Numbered from the stretch's first letter, positions 25,189 through 35,004 are shown. The stretch is DNA of 64,000 nucleotides from Deltaproteobacteria bacterium (GCA_020635175.1 JACKAH010000005.1:21206-85205), one strand, 5' to 3'. Notes: generated by a model from the sequence alone, not told the origin. Program-made: numbers and translations.

Positions 25189-25875
25189 CTAGCGCTCCTC
25201 CTGAGTGGGAATAGGAATGACACAGTTGGCCTTAATGAACGGCCATTCGCGGAACGAGAGAGTTCCTCCGAGAATGCCGACCAACTCTAATCCGTTTTCG
25301 CCATGCTGAACGATCGCTCCCCCGGACAATCCCTTCCAATCCTCGGAAGGTCTTCCAAGATCAACGCAGATAAGACCAGCAGCTTCATTTTTGAGCGAAG
25401 ACGGAGGATCAACGACCTTGCCACGAACGACGACAAGCTCACGCTTGTCCAGATCGGTTCGCTGCTCGGGTGCGGTCCAGTAACCAACCGCGAAGATCAC
25501 CCTGCCCACAGGTGGTCGCTCCTCTGCAACCTTGATTGGTTTATAGGAGGAGAGATCCACCTGGGAGACTTCAGCGATCCGCCAATCAGTCTGGAACCGT
25601 TCTGCCCCACCACCGAACTTAATCGTTCGGAACTCAGCAAGCTGATTGTTGAGAAGGTATGCACGTTCATCACCAGCTGTTGTGTGTGCAACTGTGATGA
25701 TCGTTTGATCTCCAATCACAACAGCGTTGCCTGCATCTGATGGCGGCAAGCTTAGCTTGAGCACCGGGACAGCGCTGACATCCTCCACCATCTCAGGTGA
25801 CATTTCACCCACCAATGATGAATGGCTATAGCAACTGATCAGTGCAAACAGAAGGCAGATCGCTGAGAGCTTCAC
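25189..25875 (-). CDS. Trypsin-like serine protease lipoprotein
   Basis: 228 residues from a GTG at 25875 that overlaps the upstream stop (GTGA), so the pair is translationally coupled. The N-terminus MKLSAICLLFALISC has a lipobox ending in C15. The rest looks like a chymotrypsin-fold protease: H64 in TIITVAHTT, a candidate Asp D107 in SQVDLSS, and nucleophile S184 in WKGLSGGAIV. There is no PDZ domain. The likely location is a membrane-anchored periplasmic site. A longer upstream frame exists but is only the shadow of the neighbouring gene. GC-rich class. Confidence 0.65.
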   Translation of the reverse strand: MKLSAICLLFALISCYSHSSLVGEMSPEMVEDVSAVPVLKLSLPPSDAGNAVVIGDQTIITVAHTTAGDERAYLLNNQLAEFRTIKFGGGAERFQTDWRIAEVSQVDLSSYKPIKVAEERPPVGRVIFAVGYWTAPEQRTDLDKRELVVVRGKVVDPPSSLKNEAAGLICVDLGRPSEDWKGLSGGAIVQHGENGLELVGILGGTLSFREWPFIKANCVIPIPTQEER

Positions 25876-26723
25876 TTCAGCGTCACGCTGAAGGCGACGC
25901 CGTTGACGTCGACGAAGCCCTGGTTGAGGTTGGTGTCGATCGTGTAGCTGAAGACACCTTCCTGCGTTCCGTTGACCATGATGTTGCCCATGCCGTCCTC
26001 GTAGCGCACATCGCGCAGCACGCTGAGAGCCTCGCTCGGCGGGCCTTCGATCTGCATGATCATGTACGGATTCGGACCCTCGATCCACTTGGCCTGGTAG
26101 TTCAGGCGCGGGTAGTCGAGCATCTTCGGCAGGCCCTTGGTCGGGTCGAGATGCAACATGAAGTCGAGCGTCATCGTCTCGGGGTTGACGCCATCACCCT
26201 GATCGAACCCGATCAGCTCGAAGACGTTGAAAGCCGTGATCGAAAACGCTGGGTTGATGGCGTCCAGGCCGCTCTGCTGCATCAGCTCATCGATCGTTCC
26301 TTCGAAAGAGATGTCCACCGGGTTGGTCGGCTCCTTGATCACCGGCTTGTAGGAGAAACGGACGGCGTGGTTACCTTCCTTGAACTGCCCGTTAAGTGCG
26401 CCACCAATCGGCGAACCCAGCGTCAGGCTCTGCTGTCCGTTCTGCCCGGGCAAGGGCGTGATCGACTTGATCCAATAGAGACTTCCATCGGGCGACTCGG
26501 CCAGGTTGGGCTTGCCGTCACCGTTGGTGTCCCACAGGTCGTACTTCTTGCCGGTCTCGACGTCCGTGAACGAGCCGACAAGCTGCGCATCCGGCGGCAC
26601 GTCGGAGGTCCAGGGCTTGACCGTGACCGAGCTGCCATCGGTCGTGACAGTGCACGCCATAGCCAGCACGAGCAGCGCAAAACAGAACGTGTTGAGCAGG
26701 TTGAGCTTATTCATGAACTTCAT
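25872..26723 (-). CDS. Predicted lipoprotein of unknown function
   Basis: About 283 residues. The N-terminus LLNTFCFALLVLAMAC is a lipoprotein signal with Cys in the lipobox. Mature parts include an Asp-rich DLWDTNGDGKPNLAESPDG loop that resembles a calcium-binding DxNxDGxxD segment, followed by beta-rich sequence. The exact start is uncertain: ATGs at 26747, 26723 and 26714 are all in frame, and none has a strong ribosome site. It is coupled by a 4-base overlap to the protease gene downstream, which may process or be regulated by it. Confidence 0.55.
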   Translation of the reverse strand: MKFMNKLNLLNTFCFALLVLAMACTVTTDGSSVTVKPWTSDVPPDAQLVGSFTDVETGKKYDLWDTNGDGKPNLAESPDGSLYWIKSITPLPGQNGQQSLTLGSPIGGALNGQFKEGNHAVRFSYKPVIKEPTNPVDISFEGTIDELMQQSGLDAINPAFSITAFNVFELIGFDQGDGVNPETMTLDFMLHLDPTKGLPKMLDYPRLNYQAKWIEGPNPYMIMQIEGPPSEALSVLRDVRYEDGMGNIMVNGTQEGVFSYTIDTNLNQGFVDVNGVAFSVTLK

Positions 26724-26747
26724 GGAATCTTTCCCGAATGAACGCAA

Positions 26748-27271
26748 GATAAAGAATAATAGGAGAGTATGATCCTCTTGCTAATCTAACCCTCATTTAC
26801 ACATGCAAGGTGAGTCTCACGAATAGAAAAGTGACAAACCTTTACTATCCCACACCATGTAAGATTTCATTACCTTACCTTTAGTCAGCGTAAAGAAATA
26901 AAGTCTTAGATAGCGGGATAGAGATCTTCTACGCCTATATGAAATTAAAAAAAGTTCCTGAATGAAGATACTAGGAACCCAAATACTGCGACTAAGATAG
27001 CATTCTCAAATTGGCTTTTCAACTAAATCTGGGTTTTTAACCCATACATAGGAACTTAATGGAATTCTTAAGAAATCTAGGTCTAAGCAAAAGCTCTATT
27101 TACCTCCTGACAGAAGCCCTCTTTGTTTCTTAAAATATAACCAGGGACAGACACCATTCTCTGTTAAAAAAACACCTAGCTTTAAACTAATGCTTTTCTA
27201 TACAGTCCTCTTCACATTCATCTGGATCACTTTGCTAAGGAGTCTGGGGAGCCCTTTAAAAGAATTCATGA
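26748..27271. other. Intergenic region with a TGGGT-N5-ACCCA palindrome
   Basis: AT-rich spacer, no supportable gene. It contains TGGGTTTTTAACCCA at 27030-27044, one of three similar 15-bp palindromes in the window. It also holds AGGGACAGACACC near 27143-27155, which resembles terminal sequences of Y1 transposase elements but is unpaired here. Confidence 0.35.
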
Positions 27272-30200
27272 TTACCCTCCAAATTTCCACATATCTCCTG
27301 GATCAACACCAGGTTCATGTTTCGGAAAAGGATTAAGGTCCATTAATTCATCCATGATTTCAGTATCAAAAACACCATCCGCATCTAATGATCCCCACTC
27401 AGGATGACGTGGATCCCCTGCAGGGATTAACCGTCCAGTTTTTGGGTCACGATAAGAAGTACCCCACTCGACAGCATCTCCAACTTCGTCCATTGCACGT
27501 TCTAGCAAATCTATCTCTTCAACATTTTTAGTATTTGGCGTTGGTATTAGATCATCAGCATGACTTGACAATGAACCACTACCGGCTCCTGTACGGCGAA
27601 ATATTCGATTGTATAAATTTGAGCAAAAATTGCGAACAGGTTCCGTTACGGTTGAAACCTTATTAGTAACTGGAGCAATAATACCCTTAGCTTTAGTTCC
27701 TAGGAATTTTGTAATTGCAGGTCCCTTAGCTGCTGTAACAACCGTAAAAGCTCCAGCCGCAGCGTTTGAAACAGTTAGTCCATCTTGTTGGTAGCTTTGA
27801 AGTAACTGGTCATATCCGTTGAGCCCAGTGAAATCAGCAAGAACTTCTGTGGCAACGCCTAAAGGTCCATCAGTCATTGCAATAAACTCTAATTCAGCTG
27901 CATAGCTATCGATTATTCCGGGTCGAGGAGCTGCAGAAATCGAACCATACACCATCTGCTTAGGTTTCGGCCTATAATTTCTCCAGAACTCCTGACGCTC
28001 CTCACTATGCTCAGATGTAAAATGGCAATAACCCAAGTCACTGCAAATTAGGTATCCGCATGGGCTACTTCCTCTCATTATTCCCTTCTGATCTTCTCCG
28101 TTAACCCAAACATCTGTGCCATATATAGAGTTAGAATAAGGCAGTGATGGATTTGTATGAGGCGCTGGTAGTTCATCATCTTGAACTTCTGGGCAATCCC
28201 TAGTTCCAACAGAGCTATGAAAGGATGCAGATGTTGCTTCCATGTCTTCACATGGATCTACATCATTTGGTAAATCTACCGGTTTTGGTTTCTTTGGTTT
28301 TTTGGGAGTTCCAGTATCATCTTCTTTCTTTTCTTTCTTAGGTTCAGAGGTTGTACTACCACTACCTGAGCCTCCACCAGCAAGCGGTGTATCATCTCCC
28401 CCTCCAGTACTTGCTAACATTAAATAGTCGTCATAGCGAAGTGTTACTACCGTACCAAAGCTTCCATCTGGCTTCTCACCAGGTACATTTATCAAGCTAA
28501 AAGAAGTATTATCCTCTTCTACTATTTGAAATAATCCGGAAAAGAAGCTTTTTATAGTTCTAGTCTTACTGGATGAAAGTGAGCTTATTTTAAAGTTATC
28601 TCCAAGTACTCCTTTACCTATTCCTAAACCTGAACCATCGAGGTAGGAAATCCCAACCAACTCTCCAGCAGCATTATAGTAGAGATCATGAGTCTCTCCG
28701 ACATGAGGACTCTGAAATCTAGTTAAATTCTTACTCTCATCATAATTGAGGGTATAGCTATCAGAACCCTTGTTGAAAGATGTTGGAAGATAAGGATCTG
28801 CTGTATTTTCATATTTATAAACATCGACACCTGGTGCATCTAGATCATGATGAATAACTCTACCAAGATTGTCACGTTCAATTAAAAACTCGTTACCATC
28901 TTCAATTACAGTAGTAAGATTACCACGTGAATTATATTGATACAGAGTTTCACGACTCGACCATGAATTTGATTCAACTACACGTGTCATATTGAGCTCA
29001 TCGTAATCATACTCAGCACGATAAAGTAGGTCTCCGTACGGTGAGCGAAGCTCTTGAGTTTTTTTCATTCCTGAATTCCCGTAGTAGGTAAATACTTCAC
29101 TAAGCCCATTACCCCAGTTGTATTTAACTATATTTCCATTCAAATCTCTCTCTTTTACAGAGTACAATGGAATATCGCTTGAAAAGTCCGGGCTTGATAC
29201 CGATTTTAAGTAACCATTTTCGTCATAATTGTAGTTAATGACAACATTATTAGGAAATGTAATGCTAGAAAGTCGCCCTTCTTCATCTTTCTTCAGATCA
29301 ACGAGATAGCTTTCAAAATTTTCTTTATCTGTATGAAGCATCTTGTCGTATGCTCCAAAAGAATCGTAGCTAAATTCAACTCTGTCCAACGGACCATCTA
29401 TAACCCCAATTGTTCCTTGCGGGGTATTGAAATCAGGCTGATAGGATGAACCCCAGACATAGGAAATCAACTCTCCTGCAATACTTTGAGCTCCTTTTTC
29501 TACTACACTAATCCGACCTAGAGAATCATAGTATAGCTTTGTTTTTCTATTCAAATCATCTTCGATTGCACTCAAGCGCCCGTTATCATAGTACGAGTAG
29601 GTTTGAGAACTCATTGCTGGGAAATTTTCTTGAGTACTATTTCCAATAGAATTCTGCTCAGAGATAAAATTATTATGTTCAGAATCTAAAGACCATGTAA
29701 GCAAATTTGAAGCATCAGCTACAGTAGTCCATGTTATTTTCTCTGATCCATTCCCGACAGATTCTTCAGAAACCACCCCCGTAGTGGTCATTTCAATTCG
29801 ATTTGATAACGGATCTGAGATTACAAGTGCTGAGGGATTCCCATCTAGTTCATATTCATATGAGTAAGCACCGACTCCATTTCCAACAAGATCTGGCTGG
29901 ATCTTTTTCAAGCGACCAGCACTATCTCTATGAATCTCTACTCCAACTCCAGTCGAGGCTTTTGGGCTAGTATATAGAATTCCGGTACTTAGATATGGGT
30001 TTGAGATTCTTTTAATACCAGATGAATCAAAAATAATATCTGTTGTTTTATACTGATCTGTTTCCTTATCAAATAATTGACGACTTTGAATGACGGTACC
30101 AAATCCATCTAAATACAGTACTTCACTAAGAAAATCTCCCACTACAGAAATAGAATTATTTGTTTTCTGATTATCAATTCCAAGAAACTGATAGTTCTTA

Positions 30201-32107
30201 CTTTCTAACTCTTTTACATCTTCTCCATTAACTAAAGAAACTTTTTTTATTCGATACGATGCATCGCGATCTATCTTAGTAGTCACTCCACCAGGACTTA
30301 GTCTTTCTTTTATCAAGCGAGTCACTTGATCTAGATAGGTAACCGTAGTTCTCTCAAGTCCGCCTGGATCATCAACTATTGTTATTTGAGTATCGTTACT
30401 ATCGTAACTATATACACGCTTTAACCCAGCAGAGTTGACAATTTCATGAAGAGTTCCATTTGAGTTATAGGTTATCTGAGTAACTTTATAAGTATCATCT
30501 GTATTTACCCACTCGTTTTTCTTATGCAATCCTCCTAGGCTGTCGTACTCAAATCTATGCTCATTAATTTTATCACCGATGTCATTTACAACTGTGATAT
30601 TTGAAATTCTATTTCTGAGATTAAGAATTGAATTATCTGGAGTATACTGATATCGAGCTATCTTATTATCCAATGACTCCTCATCAAAAATTATCCAAGT
30701 ATCTGGATTGAAGGAGGTAGCTCTTCCATATGACTTAAACTCATCTACTCTGTAATTTTCGAAATCAAATGTAGACCTCCATCCAGTAACTACTGTATGA
30801 AGAGATTCTGAATAATCAATCGATGCTTGAGAAGTAGGAGCAACACGATACGCACCGTCTGTAAACTCTACATAGTCATACTTGTTGTATACTTGAGATA
30901 ATAGTTCTCCTTCGGAATTGTACTTTACGATATGGTAAGGAAGTCCAAGCAAAGACTCGTGGCTATCTACAAAATGAAACTCGGTAGATACATCAATACC
31001 ATTTGGCAAAGCAGTTTTTAAATGCTTAAAACCAAGAAATCGTTCCCCTGCTATTGCACCCTCTTCGCAAGAGAGACTAGTAACTTTCACATTTCCAAGA
31101 AGATTATTAGAGACGATTAATCTTGGTGTTGCTTTAGATAAGATCTCGCCAGTCGATAAGTCAACTAAATCTGTTGCTTCATATGTAATTGTTTCTGTGC
31201 CACCTAATGGATATGTAATCTTAGTTAAGAGATCTTTGAATGAACCGCTTTTACTATAGGCAAGCGTCTTTGTAGAAATTAGTTCATCATTTTCACCAAA
31301 ATGCTTAATCTTTCTCAAAAGCTTTGTGCTATCTGCGCCATCAGCATATGAGAAACTGTAGCGCTGAATAGACTCAGTATCATTTCTGACAGAGATATCA
31401 GCAACTAGACCATTCTCTGCCGACAGATCAATGATAAATCTCGGATTACTACATGTAGAATCATTATAACAATCAACTTTTACAAGCGATAAGAACTCAG
31501 TATTACCACTTGATTCATAGTAATAATTAGTTTCCCAACCATATTTATCCTTGATGCTACTAATCTTCCAGCGTGTAGTTTCACCTGGCATGTTACTATT
31601 TGATTGATGCGAAAAATAGATTTTTGTTCCATCTGAAAGCAATTGCACATACTCATTTAAAGTACCGCTTAGGATTTGAAACCTATCATTATATTTTGTG
31701 AAGAATTCATCTGTTTCGTCATCGAACATAAGTTTTAAGTTTTCAGTGCCATTAAAATAAGTACCAAACTGATCATCTAAATCAGAGATGTGAGGCAGCA
31801 GCAAATTTACGCCCCTACCGTATTCACCTGCAGGAGCAGCAGAGTTATAAACAATGCTCAAGGGTATCAAGGTTCTATAAACCGGTGTTGAGACGGATAG
31901 TACTGAAGATTTAAAATCGCAGCTGTTTGGTTCATAAGAAACGGCTACCGTTTCTCCACTCAATATTTCTGATGAGGGAAGTGGATTTATGTTTTGAATT
32001 GCCGAATTAGCTCCTACAAGCAAGGTTCTATCCCCAGCAATTGCTGCATTTATAGAAAGAAAGCAAAGCAACAAATTAAAAAGCACGAAACTCGAACTTG
32101 ATCTCAT
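27272..32107 (-). CDS. Large secreted YD/RHS-repeat protein
   Basis: 1611 residues with a Sec signal peptide (FVLFNLLLCFLSINAAIAG). From about residue 150 to 1180 it has many YD-repeat units (YDSLGGLHKK, YDSLGRISVVEKG, YNYDENGYLKSV, YDYDELNMTRVVES, YYNAAGELVG), which form a beta-cage shell. Then comes a Ser/Gly and Lys/Pro-rich linker (TGTPKKPKKPKPVDLP) and a C-terminal part with a hydrophobic segment (TVSNAAAGAFTVVTAAKG) and an acidic end (IMDELMDLNPFPKH). The usual RHS-core closing motif (DPxGRW/DPxGL type) is absent. The C-terminal 200 residues might be a toxin or an adhesion module; no active site is recognised. It is third in an operon after two small Cys-rich exported proteins. Confidence 0.82.
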   Translation of the reverse strand: MRSSSSFVLFNLLLCFLSINAAIAGDRTLLVGANSAIQNINPLPSSEILSGETVAVSYEPNSCDFKSSVLSVSTPVYRTLIPLSIVYNSAAPAGEYGRGVNLLLPHISDLDDQFGTYFNGTENLKLMFDDETDEFFTKYNDRFQILSGTLNEYVQLLSDGTKIYFSHQSNSNMPGETTRWKISSIKDKYGWETNYYYESSGNTEFLSLVKVDCYNDSTCSNPRFIIDLSAENGLVADISVRNDTESIQRYSFSYADGADSTKLLRKIKHFGENDELISTKTLAYSKSGSFKDLLTKITYPLGGTETITYEATDLVDLSTGEILSKATPRLIVSNNLLGNVKVTSLSCEEGAIAGERFLGFKHLKTALPNGIDVSTEFHFVDSHESLLGLPYHIVKYNSEGELLSQVYNKYDYVEFTDGAYRVAPTSQASIDYSESLHTVVTGWRSTFDFENYRVDEFKSYGRATSFNPDTWIIFDEESLDNKIARYQYTPDNSILNLRNRISNITVVNDIGDKINEHRFEYDSLGGLHKKNEWVNTDDTYKVTQITYNSNGTLHEIVNSAGLKRVYSYDSNDTQITIVDDPGGLERTTVTYLDQVTRLIKERLSPGGVTTKIDRDASYRIKKVSLVNGEDVKELESKNYQFLGIDNQKTNNSISVVGDFLSEVLYLDGFGTVIQSRQLFDKETDQYKTTDIIFDSSGIKRISNPYLSTGILYTSPKASTGVGVEIHRDSAGRLKKIQPDLVGNGVGAYSYEYELDGNPSALVISDPLSNRIEMTTTGVVSEESVGNGSEKITWTTVADASNLLTWSLDSEHNNFISEQNSIGNSTQENFPAMSSQTYSYYDNGRLSAIEDDLNRKTKLYYDSLGRISVVEKGAQSIAGELISYVWGSSYQPDFNTPQGTIGVIDGPLDRVEFSYDSFGAYDKMLHTDKENFESYLVDLKKDEEGRLSSITFPNNVVINYNYDENGYLKSVSSPDFSSDIPLYSVKERDLNGNIVKYNWGNGLSEVFTYYGNSGMKKTQELRSPYGDLLYRAEYDYDELNMTRVVESNSWSSRETLYQYNSRGNLTTVIEDGNEFLIERDNLGRVIHHDLDAPGVDVYKYENTADPYLPTSFNKGSDSYTLNYDESKNLTRFQSPHVGETHDLYYNAAGELVGISYLDGSGLGIGKGVLGDNFKISSLSSSKTRTIKSFFSGLFQIVEEDNTSFSLINVPGEKPDGSFGTVVTLRYDDYLMLASTGGGDDTPLAGGGSGSGSTTSEPKKEKKEDDTGTPKKPKKPKPVDLPNDVDPCEDMEATSASFHSSVGTRDCPEVQDDELPAPHTNPSLPYSNSIYGTDVWVNGEDQKGIMRGSSPCGYLICSDLGYCHFTSEHSEERQEFWRNYRPKPKQMVYGSISAAPRPGIIDSYAAELEFIAMTDGPLGVATEVLADFTGLNGYDQLLQSYQQDGLTVSNAAAGAFTVVTAAKGPAITKFLGTKAKGIIAPVTNKVSTVTEPVRNFCSNLYNRIFRRTGAGSGSLSSHADDLIPTPNTKNVEEIDLLERAMDEVGDAVEWGTSYRDPKTGRLIPAGDPRHPEWGSLDADGVFDTEIMDELMDLNPFPKHEPGVDPGDMWKFGG

Positions 32108-32141
32108 AAAAACCCCTACCTAAATAAATACTTCCATTAAC

Positions 32142-32591
32142 CTATTTGATGGCTTTGGGATTTCCTGGTGTTCCAGGACCTTCAAATGTCAGCTTCAAAG
32201 TACATTTACACTTAACTTGATCTCCTGGAACAAATGCCTTACATTGTGTCTTTGAGGCATCAGTCCATGTGCCTTTTCCTGTTCCAACAGGACTTGCACT
32301 TAACTCATCTTCAGGGACCCCTAGCGACTGACTACATTTTGCGGAACAGTAGGCATGTAATGCTTGATCTATCTCCGCTTCACAACATATTAGCTGCTCT
32401 ACCAGGTCCTCTTGAGACTGACACTCCTCACTAAGTTCGTTTTTGCAAAGTAAAAAAATTTTCTCCGAAGACGTGGTGATTTTTTCAGAACAAATCTCGG
32501 GAGCTGGGGATCTTTGAGATTCATTGTCCACAGCAGAGCAGAAACTAAGAGCAATAAAAGATGACATGGCCATTAAAAACACAACTCTCAT
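32142..32591 (-). CDS. Small secreted Cys-rich protein of the C-x-C / GTPG type
   Basis: 149 residues from the ATG at 32591, preceded by a strong GGAGG 5-6 bases away; an earlier in-frame ATG (32615) lacks this. Signal peptide MRVVFLMAMSSFIALSFCSA. The mature part has about 10 Cys, including HAYCSAKCSQ, and ends CKCTLKLTFEGPGTPG. This C-x-C plus GPGTPG tail is shared with other exported proteins here. It starts 1 base after the stop of the upstream gene and lies 34 bases before the YD-repeat gene, so all three form an operon. Confidence 0.65.
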   Translation of the reverse strand: MRVVFLMAMSSFIALSFCSAVDNESQRSPAPEICSEKITTSSEKIFLLCKNELSEECQSQEDLVEQLICCEAEIDQALHAYCSAKCSQSLGVPEDELSASPVGTGKGTWTDASKTQCKAFVPGDQVKCKCTLKLTFEGPGTPGNPKAIK

Positions 32592-32592
32592 A

Positions 32593-33129
32593 TTATCCTC
32601 CAAAACCGGCAACAAGTGGGTCTATTAAGTTAATTTCTGGATCCTCTACAATTACGGAAAAGGAGCACGTGCAACTCACAGAATTAGGCTCACAAATCAA
32701 GTCAACTGTAGTATGGCATTTATCTCCTACACCCACGGATGAACCATTAGATTGTGTACAAATATCAACATTATTAGCTTCGCCGTGTACTTGATCAGGA
32801 TTCACTCTCGGGTATTTATGATCACACCAACTATCACAAATGCTATTGGCGTTAGTTAAAGCTTGAGCAGCCGCCTCTCCTGACGCATCGTCTTTGCAAT
32901 GCTCAATACATCCTTTCAAACACTGGTTTCCTTGAGGCTCATCCTCTTCACATGGAAACCATCCTTGCTCGTTAACTTCATCGCATGAGCTGCTTGATGC
33001 GTAAGAGCTGTAGCTGTTCTGATTTAAATATGATTGTAGTGAGGAATTGACAGAATCGACTGCTGCAGCGGTACAAATATCGAATTGAAGCATACAGCAT
33101 GCTGCTATCAGTGACATAATTTTGTACAT
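32593..33129 (-). CDS. Small secreted Cys-rich protein, first gene of the YD-repeat operon
   Basis: 178 residues with an N-terminal signal (MYKIMSLIAACCMLQFDICT), a Ser/Tyr/Asn-rich stretch (SYLNQNSYSSYASSSS), then a Cys-rich domain: QCLKGCIEHC, SICDSWCDH, and a closing VSCTCSFSV. The order C-x3-C, long spacer, C-x-C matches the next gene and the protein at 40909. Its position with the YD-repeat gene suggests a partner, chaperone or immunity-like role, none of which is proven. A TGGGT-N5-ACCCA palindrome lies 80 bases upstream. Confidence 0.6.
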   Translation of the reverse strand: MYKIMSLIAACCMLQFDICTAAAVDSVNSSLQSYLNQNSYSSYASSSSCDEVNEQGWFPCEEDEPQGNQCLKGCIEHCKDDASGEAAAQALTNANSICDSWCDHKYPRVNPDQVHGEANNVDICTQSNGSSVGVGDKCHTTVDLICEPNSVSCTCSFSVIVEDPEINLIDPLVAGFGG

Positions 33130-33208
33130 TTTCTAAACCTATAAAAGAGCAAAATTCAAATACGCAAAACACTAGCTTAAGAAAGAGCAAAACACGTGCC
33201 ACCTTGCA

Positions 33209-33223
33209 TGGGTAATTTACCCA
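33209..33223. promoter_or_regulatory. Operator-like palindrome TGGGT-N5-ACCCA
   Basis: TGGGTAATTTACCCA has 7-base arms around a single central base. Similar sites occur at 27030-27044 and 46091-46105. Here it is 80 bases upstream of the first Cys-rich gene of the YD-repeat operon. Confidence 0.4.
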
Positions 33224-33452
33224 GCGTGTACTGTCATATTGAATAACTACAATTATTTAGGAGGTAGGCTAGGAAGAATTCCTAGCCTAGTTCAAAGGCA
33301 TGCTGAGTAGCCATACCAGATATTAGCGGAACAAAGATCAGATAAAAAAATACTCCCTGCGAGGTGCTAAGGGCACACCAAATAACACCTAAATCTGCTT
33401 TTTTAAGCTTTGTGCTGGAAATTTCAGCACATATTCACTCTATGGAAAATCT

Positions 33453-33498
33453 ATAAAAAATGTCCTGCTAAAAACTGTCATTAATGACAAGATGCATC
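33453..33498. repeat. 46-bp direct repeat, left copy
   Basis: Identical over 46 bases to 38121-38166, same orientation. It contains the perfect palindrome TGTCATTAATGACA (33476-33489). The two copies enclose about 4.6 kb of accessory DNA, as expected for attachment sites or for two copies of a small element. Confidence 0.75.
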
Positions 33499-33505
33499 CC
33501 CCGGT

Positions 33506-33520
33506 AAGGTACCACCTTCA
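33506..33520. repeat. 15-bp REP-like repeat copy 1
   Basis: AAGGTACCACCTTCA; its exact reverse complement is at 34070-34084, and the two enclose the decayed transposase. Related copies lie at 36083-36096 and 36251-36264. Confidence 0.6.
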
Positions 33521-33524
33521 TTTC

Positions 33525-34028
33525 TTAGTGCTCATATACGAAGTCCTTTGGAAGAAACTTACCTCCTCTTTCAGTAGTGATGTGAGCAACTCTGCTATCA
33601 ATAAGCTCTCTTATCCTCTTATTTCTCCTTGATCTGCTCATATCTGTAAAACAGGGTAAAATAGATAATTTAAGCCTATGCGTACTAACTAGCCTTTCTT
33701 CTGATGAGTGGTGATGAAATGAGAACTTTTTATCCTTTGAACCATAGATATGCTCTGCTCAGTGAAGACTAGGCTAATCTTTTGGATCTTCAATAAGACC
33801 ATGATTTGTTGCATTAGTTTCAACATAAAGAAAGCACTCTAGTAGATCTTTATCTCCTAGGATCTGTTGATCTACGATCTCTATGCCAAATATCTCTTGG
33901 TATCTGCCTACTATGCCGCCTATCAGCTTTCTAGTCTTTGAGTTAGGGGTGATCCACAATCTGCTTTCGACTGTTCTAATGGTGATAAGTCGATAAATCT
34001 CAGGGTCTCTATTTCTTAGCTCTCTCAC
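33525..34028 (-). pseudogene. Decayed Y1 transposase with internal deletion
   Basis: The segment from 34028 down to 33774 encodes RNRDPEIYRLITIRTVESRL, typical of the N-terminus of a large Y1 transposase subfamily, but then jumps to FLYVETNATNHGLIEDPKD, the region around the catalytic Tyr near the middle of such proteins. The HUH motif that should lie between is missing. After a stop, another frame continues (YGSKDKKFSFHHHSSEERL, LKLSILPCFTDMSR, RGGKFLPKDFVYEH), resembling the family's C-terminus, ending at 33525. The gene is dead by deletion and frameshift. It is flanked by a 15-bp inverted repeat, its probable old termini. Confidence 0.65.
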
Positions 34029-34069
34029 ACATACTTATCGTTCAGGAGCCACACTTGTTGTGGGATATT

Positions 34070-34084
34070 TGAAGGTGGTACCTT
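34070..34084. repeat. 15-bp REP-like repeat copy 2 (inverted)
   Basis: TGAAGGTGGTACCTT, exact reverse complement of 33506-33520, just upstream of the decayed transposase start. Confidence 0.6.
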
Positions 34085-34123
34085 TTCTAGAGCTATCTCC
34101 CAATCTGAAGCTAGGAGTACATT

Positions 34124-34739
34124 CTAGAAATCAATAATCACAAACTTTCCTTCAGGAGTTCTTATTACCTGACAAAGGTTGTAATCCAAATGATGCCCTC
34201 TGGTTGCGGTTTGCTTTACAATCTCCATATACTCATCCCACATTTCTCCAAACCACTCAGCATTACGGTGCCTACTGATCATATCCCCCTCAATAAAAGG
34301 TTGAAGGGCATCTCCATTCGGATATATTGCACTGTAGTTAGAAACGCTCCACCAATCCGAAAATCCTAATTCAGAGATAGCAGTGCGTGTCTCCTCAATT
34401 TTGATTGTATCATCAATTCTCTTAGCAAAATCATACACAGCAGCACTTTTATACATATGTGTACCATCCGTCGTTTGTTTTACGTATTGAATGTTTCCTC
34501 CACCAAAACCAAAATTACTTAGCTCAGGAATCGGAGCACCCTCCTCTAAAAATTCAGGTCCAAGCGGTGAAGAACCGGTATCTGTTAATTCTTGACTGAC
34601 ACTACTAGAGCTACAATTATCACCACCTCTTCTACGACGACTTGGTTTCCTTGGCTTTCCTGGCTTTCGTCCTCCTATGAGAGATAAGCCAAGCGTAATG
34701 CCTAAAATACGAGCATTTGCATAAGACGGCTCTAGATAC
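34124..34739 (-). pseudogene. Orphan C-terminal fragment with kinase-like end
   Basis: From the ATG at 34456 the frame encodes 110 residues, but it is open back to a stop near 34739 with no ATG, GTG or TTG start, adding about 95 residues. These include ANARILGITLGLSLIGG, a basic linker (KPGKPRKPSRRRRGG) and a Ser/Gly region. The end, GHHLDYNLCQVIRTPEGKFV then IIDF, resembles the catalytic loop and Asp strand of aminoglycoside-phosphotransferase-like kinases (H-x-D...N, then IDF). It looks like a displaced C-terminal module of a larger polymorphic protein. A short gene from 34456 remains possible. Confidence 0.4.
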
Positions 34740-35004
34740 TAAGTACCACCTTTCTCAACAGGAGATGAAGAGAGGTAAGAGCAAATGATCTTTCAAAGCT
34801 CAAACCTCTAATTCACAAGATCAGTAGAGCCATATGAGAGATGTAACTATCTGAAAACTGGCACTGCAGTTAAACCTTAGATAGATCTGTCGTGTCTTTG
34901 GCAGGAACAGGACAAAAGGGAGCAAGTCTTGGTGTATGAAAAGGGGAGGGTGATAAGTTAATCGGGAACTAGCGCCATTTTCTGAGGCTATCCTATCTCA
35001 GGGT

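Larger units (their letters stand above)
33130..33505. other. Upstream region of the YD-repeat operon
   Basis: No gene. It contains the TGGGTAATTTACCCA palindrome (33209-33223) and, to its right, the left copy of the 46-bp direct repeat (33453-33498) that begins the accessory island. AATTCCTAGCCTA and TAGGCTAGGAATT face each other around 33265-33292. Confidence 0.4.

Noticed and set aside
25876..26088. Upstream extension of the serine-protease gene
   Set aside because: The extra residues are low-complexity Arg/His/Gln-rich sequence, the shadow of the neighbouring lipoprotein gene; the GTG at 25875 overlapping the stop gives a proper lipoprotein signal.
27143..27155. AGGGACAGACACC as a transposase end
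   Set aside because: Only one unpaired copy, and no transposase or inverted partner nearby.
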